Source: BOKV01 sp049289295 (GTDB lineage Bacteria; Pseudomonadota; Alphaproteobacteria; Rhizobiales; Rhizobiaceae). Taken from it: a stretch of DNA of 64,000 nt. Position numbers and translations under genes: made by a program. Below are positions 27,270-36,345 of the stretch, piece after piece. The notes below the pieces were generated by a model. It had not been told where the DNA came from and made no database searches. It saw only the letters and a program-made list of their open reading frames with translations. The stretch lies in NCBI GenBank assembly GCA_049289295.1, contig JBATLL010000075.1, forward strand, positions 384,947 to 448,946, written 5' to 3'. Positions within the stretch are counted from its first letter, which is position 1, and every line of letters starts with the position of its first letter.

Positions 27270-27884
27270 ATGGAAAGCCAAACCAGACTTCTGCCGTTTG
27301 TCGGCGCGATGGCGATTGTTGTCGCCGCGTCGAATTTCCTCGTTCAGTATCCTTTCGACCATTTTGGCCTGAAGGACATTCTGACCTGGGGAGCCTTCAC
27401 CTATCCCGTTGCCTTTCTGGTCAACGACCTCACGAACCGGCGTTTCGGCGTCAGGGCGGCACGCAGGGTCGTGCTGGCGGGCTTTGTCATTGCAGTCATT
27501 CTGTCCATATGGCTGGCGACCCCAAGGATCGCGCTTGCCTCGGGCGGAGCATTCCTGACGGCGCAATTGCTGGATGCCGCCATTTTTGATCGCCTTCGTG
27601 CGCGCCAATGGTGGCAGGCACCGTTGATCTCCACGCTCCTGGGATCCGTCGTCGACACATTGCTGTTCTTCGCGGTGGCGTTCTCAGGCACACTGGCCTT
27701 CATCGATACGCTTTTCGGATCGCCAGACGGGTCGCTGGCGTTCGCTGTGCCGTTCATGGGTGGTGAAGCGCCTCTGTGGGTGTCCCTGGCGCTCGGCGAT
27801 TTCATTGTCAAGATGGCGACCGGCCTTGCCATGCTGGTGCCCTATGGTGCGGCACTGAAATTCGTCGTGCCCGCGCGCGTCTGA
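27270..27884 (+). CDS. yhhQ: Queuosine-precursor transporter, YhhQ/VUT family
   Basis: Integral membrane protein of 204 residues with about six helices. Seen: WGAFTYPVAFLVNDLTNRRFG, the family signature with the conserved asparagine-aspartate pair, and the C-terminal LGDFIVKMATGLAMLVPYG. Characterised YhhQ imports 7-deazaguanine precursors (preQ0/preQ1) for tRNA queuosine. No preQ1 riboswitch pattern was recognised upstream. It converges on cobT. Confidence 0.87.
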   Translation: MESQTRLLPFVGAMAIVVAASNFLVQYPFDHFGLKDILTWGAFTYPVAFLVNDLTNRRFGVRAARRVVLAGFVIAVILSIWLATPRIALASGGAFLTAQLLDAAIFDRLRARQWWQAPLISTLLGSVVDTLLFFAVAFSGTLAFIDTLFGSPDGSLAFAVPFMGGEAPLWVSLALGDFIVKMATGLAMLVPYGAALKFVVPARV

Positions 27885-27929
27885 CAAGTTCGAGCAGGCG
27901 AGCCAAAGTCTCCGGCGACCGATCGAAAT

Positions 27930-29840
27930 CTATCTGGTAGCTGCGCGGCGCCTGGCTGCGGAACCCTTGCGCGATGTGCTCTTGCCTGTTTCAGCGAACA
28001 GGCTTGCAAGCTGCTCTGTCATCGCGCCAGCCAGTTCCTCGGCATCCACGATCGTTACAGCGCGCTTGTAGTAGCGCGTGACATCATGACCGATACCGAT
28101 TGCCAGCAATTCGATGGGTGAATGGGTTTCGATGTCATCGATCACATGGCGCAGGTGGCGTTCGAGATAGTTGCCCGGATTGACTGACAGCGTTGAGTCA
28201 TCAACCGGCGCACCGTCTGAAATCATCATGAGAATGCGGCGTTGTTCGCTGCGCGCCATCAATCGCGAATGTGCCCACAGGAGCGCTTCGCCGTCGATAT
28301 TCTCCTTCAGCAGCCCTTCGCGCATCATGAGGCCGAGATTGCGCCTGGAGCGACGCCAGGGGGCGTCTGCTGACTTGTAGACGATGTGACGAAGGTCGTT
28401 CAGCCGACCCGGGTTCGCCGGCTTGTTGGCGCGAAGCCATTTCTCGCGGGCCTGTCCACCTTTCCAGGCCTTTGTCGTGAAACCCAGAATCTCGACCTTG
28501 ACTCCGCAGCGCTCCAGCGTGCGCGCCAGGATATCGGCGCAGGTCGCAGCGACCGTGATAGGGCGTCCGCGCATCGAGCCGGAATTGTCGAGAAGCAGCG
28601 TCACGATTGTGTCGCGGAAAATCGTCTCGCGTTCCATCTTGAACGAAAGCGGCGTCATGGGGTCGATGATGATGCGCGGCAAGCGAGCCGTATCGAGATA
28701 GCCTTCTTCGAGATCGAAATCCCAGCCACGGTTTTGCTGAGCCATCAGGCGCCGCTGAAGCCGGTTTGCCAGGCGACCGACGACGCCCTGCAGATGGGCA
28801 AGCTGCTTGTCGAGAAAACTGCGCAGGCGATCAAGTTCGGCCTCGTCACACAATTCCTCGGCAGTCACGATCTCATCGAATTCGGGCGTGAAAATCTTGT
28901 AGTCGCTGTCAGGCGGCAGGTTCGAGAAAGGCAATTCCGGGCGAATGGATTCGCCGGGTGTTTCCGCTTCCTCGTCATCGTCTTCGGAAAACTCCTCGGC
29001 GCTCGCGTCAGCAGCTTCCATTTCGCCCTGCTGTTGCTCTTCGCTGGTCGCGTCGCTTTCTTCCGGGTCGCCCTCATCCTCGCCGGAAGATTCTTCCTGC
29101 TCGCGCTGGCTCTCGTCGGACTTGTCCTGCGGGTCGTCCTCGTCGCTTTCCTCGTTATCCTCGGGCTCGTCGTCACCAAGCTCGTCGCCCATGTCGAGCG
29201 CGGCAATGAGATTGCGCACGGACTTGGCGAATGCACCTTGATCCAGAAGCTTCGCGTCCAACTCGTTCAGCGCATCGCCAGCCTTGGATTCAATGAAATC
29301 CCTCCACAGGTCAACGAAGTGCTCAGCGCTCTTTGGAGGCTTGCGACCAGTAAGCTTTTCGCGAACGACAAGCGCCACGGCTTCTTCCAGCGGCGCTTCG
29401 GAACGGTCGATCGCACTATGGTAATTTGCCCTGGAATAGCGGTCTTCGAGCATCGAATCGAGATTGCCCGCAACGCCGACCATCTCGCGGGAACCAATCG
29501 CTTCGACGCGCGCCTGTTCCACCGCTTCGTAGACCGCTCGCGCGTTCTGGCCTGCTGGCAGATGGCGCGCGTGAACCTTGCTGTCATGGCAGGCCTGGCG
29601 CAACGCGATGGAATCACCTGCGCCGCGGGTGATGGCCAGTTGCTCCCTGGTCAGCTTTCTGCCGATTTCGGGCAAGCGCACCTGACCGCCCGAAATGCCG
29701 GGCCTGTCGGTCGAAAAGGCAATTTCCAGAGCAGGGTCCCCGGCGATGGCGCGAACGCAATTGCCGATTGCCTGGCGCAACGGCTCGTAATCCGGCAACT
29801 TGCCGGATTTCGTGCGCGAATTGCTGCCCGTACCACTCAT
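27930..29840 (-). CDS. cobT: Cobaltochelatase subunit CobT
   Basis: Subunit of the aerobic (CobNST) cobalt chelatase that inserts Co2+ into hydrogenobyrinate a,c-diamide in cobalamin synthesis; 636 residues. Seen: an N-terminal helical domain, a very acidic Glu/Asp/Ser linker (about residues 215-300), and a C-terminal von Willebrand A domain with the MIDAS motif DNSGSM and LMMISDGAPVDDST. CobS is 17 bases upstream; CobN is not in the window, which is usual, as cobST often sits apart in alphaproteobacteria. Confidence 0.95.
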   Translation of the reverse strand: MSGTGSNSRTKSGKLPDYEPLRQAIGNCVRAIAGDPALEIAFSTDRPGISGGQVRLPEIGRKLTREQLAITRGAGDSIALRQACHDSKVHARHLPAGQNARAVYEAVEQARVEAIGSREMVGVAGNLDSMLEDRYSRANYHSAIDRSEAPLEEAVALVVREKLTGRKPPKSAEHFVDLWRDFIESKAGDALNELDAKLLDQGAFAKSVRNLIAALDMGDELGDDEPEDNEESDEDDPQDKSDESQREQEESSGEDEGDPEESDATSEEQQQGEMEAADASAEEFSEDDDEEAETPGESIRPELPFSNLPPDSDYKIFTPEFDEIVTAEELCDEAELDRLRSFLDKQLAHLQGVVGRLANRLQRRLMAQQNRGWDFDLEEGYLDTARLPRIIIDPMTPLSFKMERETIFRDTIVTLLLDNSGSMRGRPITVAATCADILARTLERCGVKVEILGFTTKAWKGGQAREKWLRANKPANPGRLNDLRHIVYKSADAPWRRSRRNLGLMMREGLLKENIDGEALLWAHSRLMARSEQRRILMMISDGAPVDDSTLSVNPGNYLERHLRHVIDDIETHSPIELLAIGIGHDVTRYYKRAVTIVDAEELAGAMTEQLASLFAETGKSTSRKGSAARRRAATR

Positions 29841-29857
29841 GGCGCTTGCCTGTTCCT

Positions 29858-30826
29858 TCAGGCCAGGACGAGATTGGCTGCCGACTCGGAAATTTCCTCG
29901 CCGAATGCCCGTTGGTAGAACTCGGCCACGGTCGGGCGTTCCAGTTCATCGCATTTGTTGAGGAAGGTGACCTTGAAGGCGAAAGCCTTGTCGCCAAAGA
30001 TTTGCGTGTTCTCGGCCCAGGTGATGACCGTACGCGGGCTCATGACGGTCGAAATGTCGCCATTGATGAACGCGCTGCGTGTCATGTCGGCAATCCGGAC
30101 CATCTTGGAAATCGTGTCGCGCCCTTCCTTGGTGTCGAAGCTCTTCACCTTGGCAAGCACGATATCGACTTCCTTGTCATGGGCCAGATAGTTCAGCGTC
30201 ACGACGAGTGACCAGCGGTCCATCTGTGCCTGATTGATCTGCTGGGTGCCATGGTACAGGCCTGTCGTATCGCCAAGGCCAATGGTATTTGCGGTGGCAA
30301 ACAGGCGGAAAGCCGGGTGGGGACGCACGACGCGGCTCTGGTCAAGCAGGGTCAGACGGCCCGAGGACTCAAGCACACGCTGGATGACGAACATCACGTC
30401 CGGTCGTCCGGCATCGTATTCGTCAAAAACGAGCGCGATATTGTGCTGGTAGGCCCAGGGCAGGATGCCGTCCCGGAATTCCGTGACCTGCATTCCATCC
30501 TTCACGACAATGGCGTCCTTGCCGACCAGATCGATACGGCTGACATGACTGTCAAGGTTGATACGAACGCAGGGCCAGTTGAGCCGTGCCGCCACCTGCT
30601 CGATATGGGTCGACTTGCCTGTTCCGTGGTAGCCCGAAACCATGACGCGTCGATTGTGGGCGAAACCGGCCAGGATGGCCAATGTCGTTTCCCGATCAAA
30701 AAGATAATCGGGATCCAGTTCGGGCACATGCTCGGAGGTCTTGGAAAAAGCCGGAACCTCGATGTCCGAGTCAATCTTGAATGCTTTCCGGACGGAAATC
30801 CGTGTGTCCGGCATACCTTCTGTCAT
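29858..30826 (-). CDS. cobS: Cobaltochelatase AAA+ subunit CobS
   Basis: MoxR-like AAA+ ATPase that forms a hexameric chaperone with CobT and drives cobalt chelation by CobN; 322 residues. Seen: Walker A GYHGTGKST, the Walker B region IALVFDEYDAGRPDV and sensor segment RLFATANTIGLGD. ATG at 30826 has GGAGG 8 bases upstream; a TTG at 30832 would overlap that spacing. First gene of cobST, preceded by the J-domain gene. Confidence 0.95.
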   Translation of the reverse strand: MTEGMPDTRISVRKAFKIDSDIEVPAFSKTSEHVPELDPDYLFDRETTLAILAGFAHNRRVMVSGYHGTGKSTHIEQVAARLNWPCVRINLDSHVSRIDLVGKDAIVVKDGMQVTEFRDGILPWAYQHNIALVFDEYDAGRPDVMFVIQRVLESSGRLTLLDQSRVVRPHPAFRLFATANTIGLGDTTGLYHGTQQINQAQMDRWSLVVTLNYLAHDKEVDIVLAKVKSFDTKEGRDTISKMVRIADMTRSAFINGDISTVMSPRTVITWAENTQIFGDKAFAFKVTFLNKCDELERPTVAEFYQRAFGEEISESAANLVLA

Positions 30827-30888
30827 CCCCAATCCTCCGGTGATGCGGCGTGAATTCTTTTCAAGGCCGTCAGTAGCATTGTGACCGG

Positions 30889-31500
30889 TCAGCAGAAACC
30901 GGCCTGTTTGAGAAACTTGTAGGCCTGGATTATTTGCCGCAACCTGTCTTCAGTGCTGCGATCGCCCCCATTTGCATCGGGATGATGGCGTTTGACAAGC
31001 GACTTGTAGCGCGAACGGATTTCCTCGGCACTTGCATTATGCGGCAATCCCAGGTCATCCAGCGCCCTTTTTTCGAGCGTGCGCAGTCTGCGGGTCCGGT
31101 CGCTGGGCTGCGGGGTAGCGCGCCCACGCGCTGCCAGGCGCGCGCGAATGCGGGCCGAAGCAGCGTTTACCGGGTCGGCATCGTTGACCGGCTGGCTTGT
31201 TCCCCATCGATTGACCCCCATCGTCCAGGTCGGGCGATGACCGGTCAGCGCATCCTTCTGGAACTTGGCAACGGAATCGTCATCAAGGCCTGAAAAATAA
31301 TTATAGGCCTTGTTGTATTCGCGCACGTGGTCGAAACAGAAATGGAGATAGCGGCCCTCATGCTGTCGGCCCATCGGTGCCTTGTGCGTCGCCGGCGCCT
31401 TGCAATCTTCCCACTGACAGACAGTCTCGGCAGGCTCGGCCTCACGCTTGGGCCGTGCGGACATGCGTATCTTGTCGAAGTATTTCGATTTGAGATTCAT
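30889..31500 (-). CDS. J-domain (DnaJ-like) protein
   Basis: Cytoplasmic J-domain co-chaperone of 203 residues with the J domain at the C-terminus (ALDDLGLPHNASAEEIRSRYKSLVKRHHPDANGG in outline, containing the essential HPD). The N-terminal part has a CQWEDC...HFCFDHVREYN pattern that could bind a metal through Cys/His. ATG at 31500 (MNLKSKYFDKIR) matches remembered homologs; in-frame starts at 31545 and 31635 lack ribosome sites too. The partner Hsp70 and role are unknown. Divergent from bolA. Confidence 0.85.
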   Translation of the reverse strand: MNLKSKYFDKIRMSARPKREAEPAETVCQWEDCKAPATHKAPMGRQHEGRYLHFCFDHVREYNKAYNYFSGLDDDSVAKFQKDALTGHRPTWTMGVNRWGTSQPVNDADPVNAASARIRARLAARGRATPQPSDRTRRLRTLEKRALDDLGLPHNASAEEIRSRYKSLVKRHHPDANGGDRSTEDRLRQIIQAYKFLKQAGFC

Positions 31501-31667
31501 CGGCTGATTATGGGCGCTCGCAGGGGTGGGAACAAGAATTGACATTTGGGCGGCATCTATCCAAAAGACCTGTTTGTCTCGTTGCCGATCTGAGTCGGGC
31601 AGTGCGCGAGAAATTCCGATGATCACTAGCGCCACCGCAGGGCGGCGAACAAGGAAACGGACTTTCC

Positions 31668-31949
31668 ATGGGTCATGCGTCAGCCATTCATGACAAGCTG
31701 AAGAAGGCGTTTGAACCGGACTTCCTGGAAATCGTCAATGAAAGCCATCTTCATTCCGGGCATCAGGAAAAATTCGACGGCAGTGGCGAAACCCATCTGC
31801 GCATCCGGATAGTCAGCCAGGCGTTTTCAGGAATGTCCCGACTGGCCCGCCATCGCGCCATCAATGCGATTGCCGATGAGGAACTGGCCGCAGGGCTGCA
31901 TGCGCTGGCGATAGAGGCGCATGCGCCTGGCGAACCCAAACGGTTCTGA
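31668..31949 (+). CDS. bolA: BolA-family protein
   Basis: 93-residue BolA-like protein; family members work with monothiol glutaredoxins in iron-sulfur cluster handling and in stress responses. Seen: IVNESHLHSGH followed by ETHLRIRIVSQAFSGMSRLARHRAI, with the conserved histidines of the BolA fold. Stop is 5 bases from the stop of the convergent CorC-like gene. Confidence 0.93.
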   Translation: MGHASAIHDKLKKAFEPDFLEIVNESHLHSGHQEKFDGSGETHLRIRIVSQAFSGMSRLARHRAINAIADEELAAGLHALAIEAHAPGEPKRF

Positions 31950-31954
31950 ACAGA

Positions 31955-33226
31955 TCAGGTTCCAGGTGCCAGATTGCGGATACGCAGTTTGGTGATCCGG
32001 TTCTTTTCCCGACGCATCACGACAAAGCGTTTGCCGTAGAAGGTGAAAGCCTGCTTCTCGTCAGGGATCATCTGTGCGGCATGGATGACCAACCCGGCAA
32101 CCGTGGTGGCTTCATCATCGGGAAGTTCCCAGTCGAGCGCCCGATTGAGATCGCGAATCGGAACCGACCCGTCAACAATCACGGAACCGTCCGCATCCGC
32201 TTCAACACCCTGCACCTCGACATCGTGTTCATCCGAAATCTCGCCGACGATTTCCTCAAGGATATCTTCCAACGTGACGAGGCCCTTGACCTCGCCATAT
32301 TCGTCGACGACCAGCGCGATATGCGCCTTGCGTCGCAGGAAGGCATTCAACTGGTCCTTCACCGTGGTGTTTTCCGGGACGAACCAGGGCTTGGCCGCGA
32401 TCTTCATGACATCGAAACGCGACAGGTCCTCATTGGCTCCCATGAAACGCAGAACATCCTTGGCGTGGACAATGCCGACGATGTTCTCCGATTCACCCTT
32501 CCACACGGGAATACGCGTGTATGGGCTTTCGAGGATCTGGCGAACCACCTGGTCAGCCGGTTCCTCGCAATTGATGGAAACCATCTTCGTGCGGTGGATC
32601 ATGATGTCCGACACGTCGAGTTCATGCAGATCGAGAATTCCGCCAAGGCGATAGCGGTCATCCTTGATCACCGATCCGTCGCGATGGAGTACTTCGACTG
32701 CGCCGCGAATCTCGTCATGGGCGCTGAGAATGGAAGCGCGTGTGTCGAGGCGAAGCCCGAACAGGCGCAGAACGGCTCTGACAAGCCTTGTGGTCACCCA
32801 GGCAAAGGGCGAAAGCAGGCTTACGACGAAATTGACCAATGGTGCGATGGCAAGTGCAACGCGGTCTGCCGAGGAAATTGCCCATGATTTCGGCATTACC
32901 TCGGCAAAGATCACGACGGTCACGGTCATCACTACCGTGGCGTAGACAATTCCGCGTTCACCGAAAATCTCCAGAAAGACCTTGGTGGCCAGCACGGACG
33001 CCAGGATGTTGACGAGGTTGTTGCCGATCAGGAGTGCGCCAATCAGGCGGTCCTTGCGCGCAATGAGGCGATTCACCAGTGCGGCGCGGCTGTCGCCGTT
33101 CTTCTCAAGCGAGTGCATTCGGGCGCGCGAGGCCGCCGTCAGCGCGGTTTCGGAACCGGAAAAGAAGGCTGACAGGATGATCAGCAGGATCACTATTGCC
33201 AGCAGGAAGAGATATTGGGTCGTCAT
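31955..33226 (-). CDS. CorC/HlyC-type CNNM transporter-like protein
   Basis: Inner-membrane protein of 423 residues: an N-terminal DUF21/CNNM domain with about four helices (residues 1-190, beginning FSGSETALTAASRARMHSLEK), a CBS-domain pair (about 205-330, SPYTRIPVWKGESENIVGIVHAKD, VVDEYGEVKGLVTLEDILEEIVG), and a C-terminal CorC/HlyC domain. Homologs are linked to magnesium or cobalt efflux and to hemolysin. The stop and start of neighbouring aroB overlap it by 4 bases, so it is probably the last gene of aroK-aroB. Confidence 0.9.
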   Translation of the reverse strand: MTTQYLFLLAIVILLIILSAFFSGSETALTAASRARMHSLEKNGDSRAALVNRLIARKDRLIGALLIGNNLVNILASVLATKVFLEIFGERGIVYATVVMTVTVVIFAEVMPKSWAISSADRVALAIAPLVNFVVSLLSPFAWVTTRLVRAVLRLFGLRLDTRASILSAHDEIRGAVEVLHRDGSVIKDDRYRLGGILDLHELDVSDIMIHRTKMVSINCEEPADQVVRQILESPYTRIPVWKGESENIVGIVHAKDVLRFMGANEDLSRFDVMKIAAKPWFVPENTTVKDQLNAFLRRKAHIALVVDEYGEVKGLVTLEDILEEIVGEISDEHDVEVQGVEADADGSVIVDGSVPIRDLNRALDWELPDDEATTVAGLVIHAAQMIPDEKQAFTFYGKRFVVMRREKNRITKLRIRNLAPGT

Positions 33227-34335
33227 GATTTGGTCTTTTCGCTCAGGAAGGCATGTACTTCAGAAGGTACAACATCCTTCGCAATATAGGATTTACCCAG
33301 TCCTCTTGTAAGGATGAAGGTGAGTTTGCCTCTGCTCACCTTCTTGTCCTGGAAGATATAACCCATGAGTTGATCCGCGTTGAGCTTCTCGCCGGGAATC
33401 TGATCCGTTGAGACTGGGAGCCCGGCATCGGTGAGATGCCTGCGCACACGCGCAACGGTGTCAGCATCACACAGGTTCGTGCGGTTCGAGTATTCGTGAG
33501 CCAGCACCATGCCGATCGCCACGCCTTCGCCATGAACCAGGCGGCGGCTGTCATATCCCGTGGCACCCTCCAGCGCATGTCCGAAGGTGTGGCCCAGGTT
33601 AAGCAGCGCGCGCATGCCGTTTTCGGTTTCATCACTCGCCACGACGTCAGCCTTGGCCTGGCAGCTTTGTGCAATTGCCTGAGCCAGGGAGGGTCCGAAG
33701 CCAAAGATGTCTGCCCGGTGATCCTCGAGCCATTCGAAGAATTCCGGTCGGTTGATCAATCCGTACTTGACCACTTCGGCATAGCCAGCGGCAAATTCCC
33801 TGGCTGGAAGGGTTCTCAATACGGTGGTATCGGCAATGACCATCACCGGCTGATGAAACGCTCCGACCAGGTTCTTGCCTTGCGAGGCATTGATGCCAGT
33901 CTTGCCACCAACCGAGGAGTCGACCTGAGCGAGCAGGCTTGTGGGAATCTGGACAAAGTCCATGCCGCGACGCGCGATTGAAGCTGCGAATCCCGCAAGG
34001 TCACCGACGACGCCGCCGCCAAATGCCAGCACCAAGTCGCCGCGTTCAAGCCTGGCGTCCAGAATGCCGGAAACCACGCGTTCCAGCATGGAAAATGACT
34101 TGCTGCTTTCGCCGGGGGGGATTGTGATGGTTGTGTGGGCCAGTCCGGAAGAATCAAGGGCAACGCGCAGTGTATCGCCATGGCAGGCGTTCACATTTGC
34201 GTCCGTTACGATAGCACAGCGCGCACCTGGCCGCAGGCCAGCGATCAGCTTGCCGGCCTGCGCCACGAGGTTGCCGCCGATATGGATCGGGTAGCTTCTG
34301 CTGCCGAGGTCAACAGTTACCGTGTCACTGATCAT
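33223..34335 (-). CDS. aroB: 3-dehydroquinate synthase
   Basis: Second enzyme of the shikimate pathway, converting DAHP to 3-dehydroquinate with NAD and a divalent metal; 370 residues. Seen: PPGESSKSF, GGGVVGDLAGFAAS, the substrate/NAD region TTLLAQVDSSVGGKTGIN in near form, and metal-binding HTFGHALE. ATG at 34335 overlaps the aroK stop and follows GAGGAAAAG; a longer frame to 34395 runs inside aroK. Coupled aroK-aroB order is standard. Confidence 0.96.
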   Translation of the reverse strand: MISDTVTVDLGSRSYPIHIGGNLVAQAGKLIAGLRPGARCAIVTDANVNACHGDTLRVALDSSGLAHTTITIPPGESSKSFSMLERVVSGILDARLERGDLVLAFGGGVVGDLAGFAASIARRGMDFVQIPTSLLAQVDSSVGGKTGINASQGKNLVGAFHQPVMVIADTTVLRTLPAREFAAGYAEVVKYGLINRPEFFEWLEDHRADIFGFGPSLAQAIAQSCQAKADVVASDETENGMRALLNLGHTFGHALEGATGYDSRRLVHGEGVAIGMVLAHEYSNRTNLCDADTVARVRRHLTDAGLPVSTDQIPGEKLNADQLMGYIFQDKKVSRGKLTFILTRGLGKSYIAKDVVPSEVHAFLSEKTKS

Positions 34336-34921
34336 TGGCAATCTTTTCCTCGTCGCGATGGGTCTTGAGAAAGGTAGCGAGCGCACGCATGACATCGTCT
34401 CCGGTCTGGCGCTTGGAGAGCCTTGACGATTCGACGTGGACGTCGGCGAGTGAATAGATCGGACTACGTTTTTCCATCAGCGCTGCCAGTGTGGCCCGCG
34501 GATTTTCGGTCTGGAGCAGGGGGCGCGTTCCCGGTCGCCGCATCACCCGCGCCATCAGCAGGTCCAGATCGGCCTTGAGCCAGATGGAAATCGCATTCTG
34601 CGCGATTTCGCTGCGCGTTGCCTCGCTGATGAACGCGCCGCCGCCCAGGGAAAGGACGGACGAGCCTTCGGCCAGCAGCCTGGCAACGACCCTTTCCTCA
34701 CCCTTGCGGAAATAGTCCTCGCCGAATTTCTCGAAAATATCCGCGACCGGCATATCCGCAGCTGCCACGATTTCAGCGTCCGAATCGAAATAGGGCAGGC
34801 CCAGATCGGACGCCAGCAATTTGCCGATGGCCGACTTGCCGCATCCCATCATGCCAACAAGGACAAGGCTGCGCCTGCCCAACAGTGACCTGACGGTCTC
34901 GATCCTGCCTGCCCTTTTCAT
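34325..34921 (-). CDS. aroK: Shikimate kinase
   Basis: Phosphorylates shikimate at O3; 198 residues. Seen: P-loop GMMGCGKSAIG, the substrate aspartates in FDSDAEI, LSLGGGAF and the lid arginine segment RPLLQ. ATG at 34921 follows AGGAACG; the frame extends to 34975 without better support. Overlaps aroB. Confidence 0.95.
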   Translation of the reverse strand: MKRAGRIETVRSLLGRRSLVLVGMMGCGKSAIGKLLASDLGLPYFDSDAEIVAAADMPVADIFEKFGEDYFRKGEERVVARLLAEGSSVLSLGGGAFISEATRSEIAQNAISIWLKADLDLLMARVMRRPGTRPLLQTENPRATLAALMEKRSPIYSLADVHVESSRLSKRQTGDDVMRALATFLKTHRDEEKIANDQ

Positions 34922-35090
34922 CGTTCCTGATCCGTTTCTGGCGGCCAGCCAATTTTCACCGGGTTTGCATACCATATCCAGCGCGACGTCAAGTATGGAT
35001 GAGAACTATGGCTTGCGCTGCCAGGATGCTTGCTTTGTCGGGCCGTGTTGGGGATAAAGGGAAGAGCCATGCAGAAGGAGGCGGACGAGA

Positions 35091-35240
35091 ATGCCCAGCC
35101 TGATCCGATTCATCGTCGCTTGTGCCGTACTGGCGGGATGCGTGTACGGGGGAATGTTCGCGCTTGCCACGTTCGTGGAGCCGAATCCGAGGGAAATGAC
35201 GGTGCGTATTCCTTCCGACAAGCTCAACGTCCAGCAATGA
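35091..35240 (+). CDS. Small single-pass membrane protein (49 aa)
   Basis: 49-residue peptide with an N-terminal hydrophobic segment (SLIRFIVACAVLAGCVYGG) and a C-terminal FVEPNPREMTVRIPSDKLN stretch. GGAGGCGG (35077-35084) is well placed before the ATG. Coding is supported by the ribosome site, the membrane-anchor-plus-soluble-tail pattern and my recollection of similar short peptides beside xerD in related bacteria. Function unknown. The internal cysteine in LAGC could make it a lipoprotein instead. It lies between divergent aroK and xerD. Confidence 0.72.
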   Translation: MPSLIRFIVACAVLAGCVYGGMFALATFVEPNPREMTVRIPSDKLNVQQ

Positions 35241-35273
35241 TGCGGTGTGTGACTCCTTCCGGGAAAGCTGGCT

Positions 35274-36224
35274 ATGAGGCAGCAGCATCTGGTTGAATCC
35301 TTCATCGAAATGATGAGCGCGGAACGGGGCGCAGCCGCCAATACCCTGGCGTCCTATGGCAGGGACATGGAAGCCTATGGCGCGTTCCTCGCCGCCCATG
35401 ACTCTGATTTTCTCTCCGCTGGCGCGACGATCATTCGCGATCATCTGGCCGGACTTGCATCACAGGGAATGGCCGCCTCGACCCAGGCGCGCCATCAGTC
35501 GACCATTCGCCAGTTTCACCGGTTCCTGTTCTCGGAGGGTTTGCGCCAGGATGATCCGACCGGCACGCTTTCCAGCCCGAAGCGCGCCCGACCTCTTCCC
35601 AAAATCATGAGTGTCGAGGAGGTCACGCGCCTTCTTGATCGTGCTTGCGATGAGGCCTTGGCGGAGGCAAACGAGCGAAAGGCAGCAGGGGCCACCAGGC
35701 TGCATGCCCTGCTCGAACTGCTGTATGCGACCGGAATGCGAGTGAGTGAACTGGTTTCCCTCCCCGTGACGGCAGCCACGCCCGGCAAGCACTTTCTGGT
35801 GGTGCGCGGCAAAGGCAACAAGGAGCGCATCGTCCCCCTGTCGGAAAAGGCGCGCGAGGCGGTGGCGCGCCATTTTGAGGTGCGCCGGGGCGATGCTCGC
35901 CATTCACAGTCCCCCTACCTTTTCCCCGCAAAAGGGCGCGAGGGTTTTGTGACACGACAATCGTTTGCGCGTGATCTGAAATCGCTGGCGAGCAGGGCGG
36001 GAATTGCCGCATCGCGCGTGTCTCCACACGTCCTGCGCCACGCCTTTGCCAGTCACCTGCTGCAGAATGGTGCGGATCTGAGGATCGTGCAGCAATTGCT
36101 CGGGCACTCGGACATTTCGACGACGCAAATCTATACCCATGTGCTGGACGAACGTCTGAAACGCCTTGTCGAGGACAATCATCCGCTTGCCAGGCGCTCA
36201 CCTGGTGACGAAAACAAAGGATGA
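35274..36224 (+). CDS. xerD: Tyrosine recombinase XerD
   Basis: Site-specific recombinase for chromosome dimer resolution at dif; 316 residues. Seen: N-terminal SAM-like DNA-binding domain and the catalytic set Arg (GMRVSEL), Lys (GKGNKERIVPL), HVLRHAFASHLL, GHSDISTTQIYTHV with the nucleophile tyrosine. The location next to aroKB and accA is the usual chromosomal one, so this is the housekeeping enzyme and not an integrase. Confidence 0.93.
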   Translation: MRQQHLVESFIEMMSAERGAAANTLASYGRDMEAYGAFLAAHDSDFLSAGATIIRDHLAGLASQGMAASTQARHQSTIRQFHRFLFSEGLRQDDPTGTLSSPKRARPLPKIMSVEEVTRLLDRACDEALAEANERKAAGATRLHALLELLYATGMRVSELVSLPVTAATPGKHFLVVRGKGNKERIVPLSEKAREAVARHFEVRRGDARHSQSPYLFPAKGREGFVTRQSFARDLKSLASRAGIAASRVSPHVLRHAFASHLLQNGADLRIVQQLLGHSDISTTQIYTHVLDERLKRLVEDNHPLARRSPGDENKG

Positions 36225-36241
36225 ACCAGTGCGCAAGTCTA

Positions 36242-36277
36242 TTGACATCGCCTTAATGTTGACATTGGAAAGGTCAA
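36242..36277 (+). promoter_or_regulatory. Repeated TTGACAT and dyad upstream of accA
   Basis: TTGACAT occurs at 36242-36248 and 36259-36265, 17 bases apart, and the second copy forms an inverted repeat TTGAC (36259-36263) / GTCAA (36273-36277). It lies 69-104 bases before accA. Either copy may be a -35 element; no convincing -10 was found. Could be an operator. Confidence 0.35.
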
Positions 36278-36345
36278 TGGCCAGTGTGCCGCACCAATCG
36301 GCAGGCAGGTCTGCCACCAAATGACTTTCAAGAGCACAATCCGGA

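Noticed and set aside
28940..29195. Low-complexity repeat region in cobT
   Set aside because: Corresponds to the acidic linker found in known CobT proteins and is not a DNA repeat array.
28386..29918. 510-codon + strand ORF opposite cobT
   Set aside because: Complete overlap with a clear cobT gene; long antisense frames are frequent in GC-rich DNA and the translation has no domain.
27930..30826. cobST without cobN as a partial or decayed locus
   Set aside because: Both genes are intact, and separation of cobST from cobN is normal in this group.
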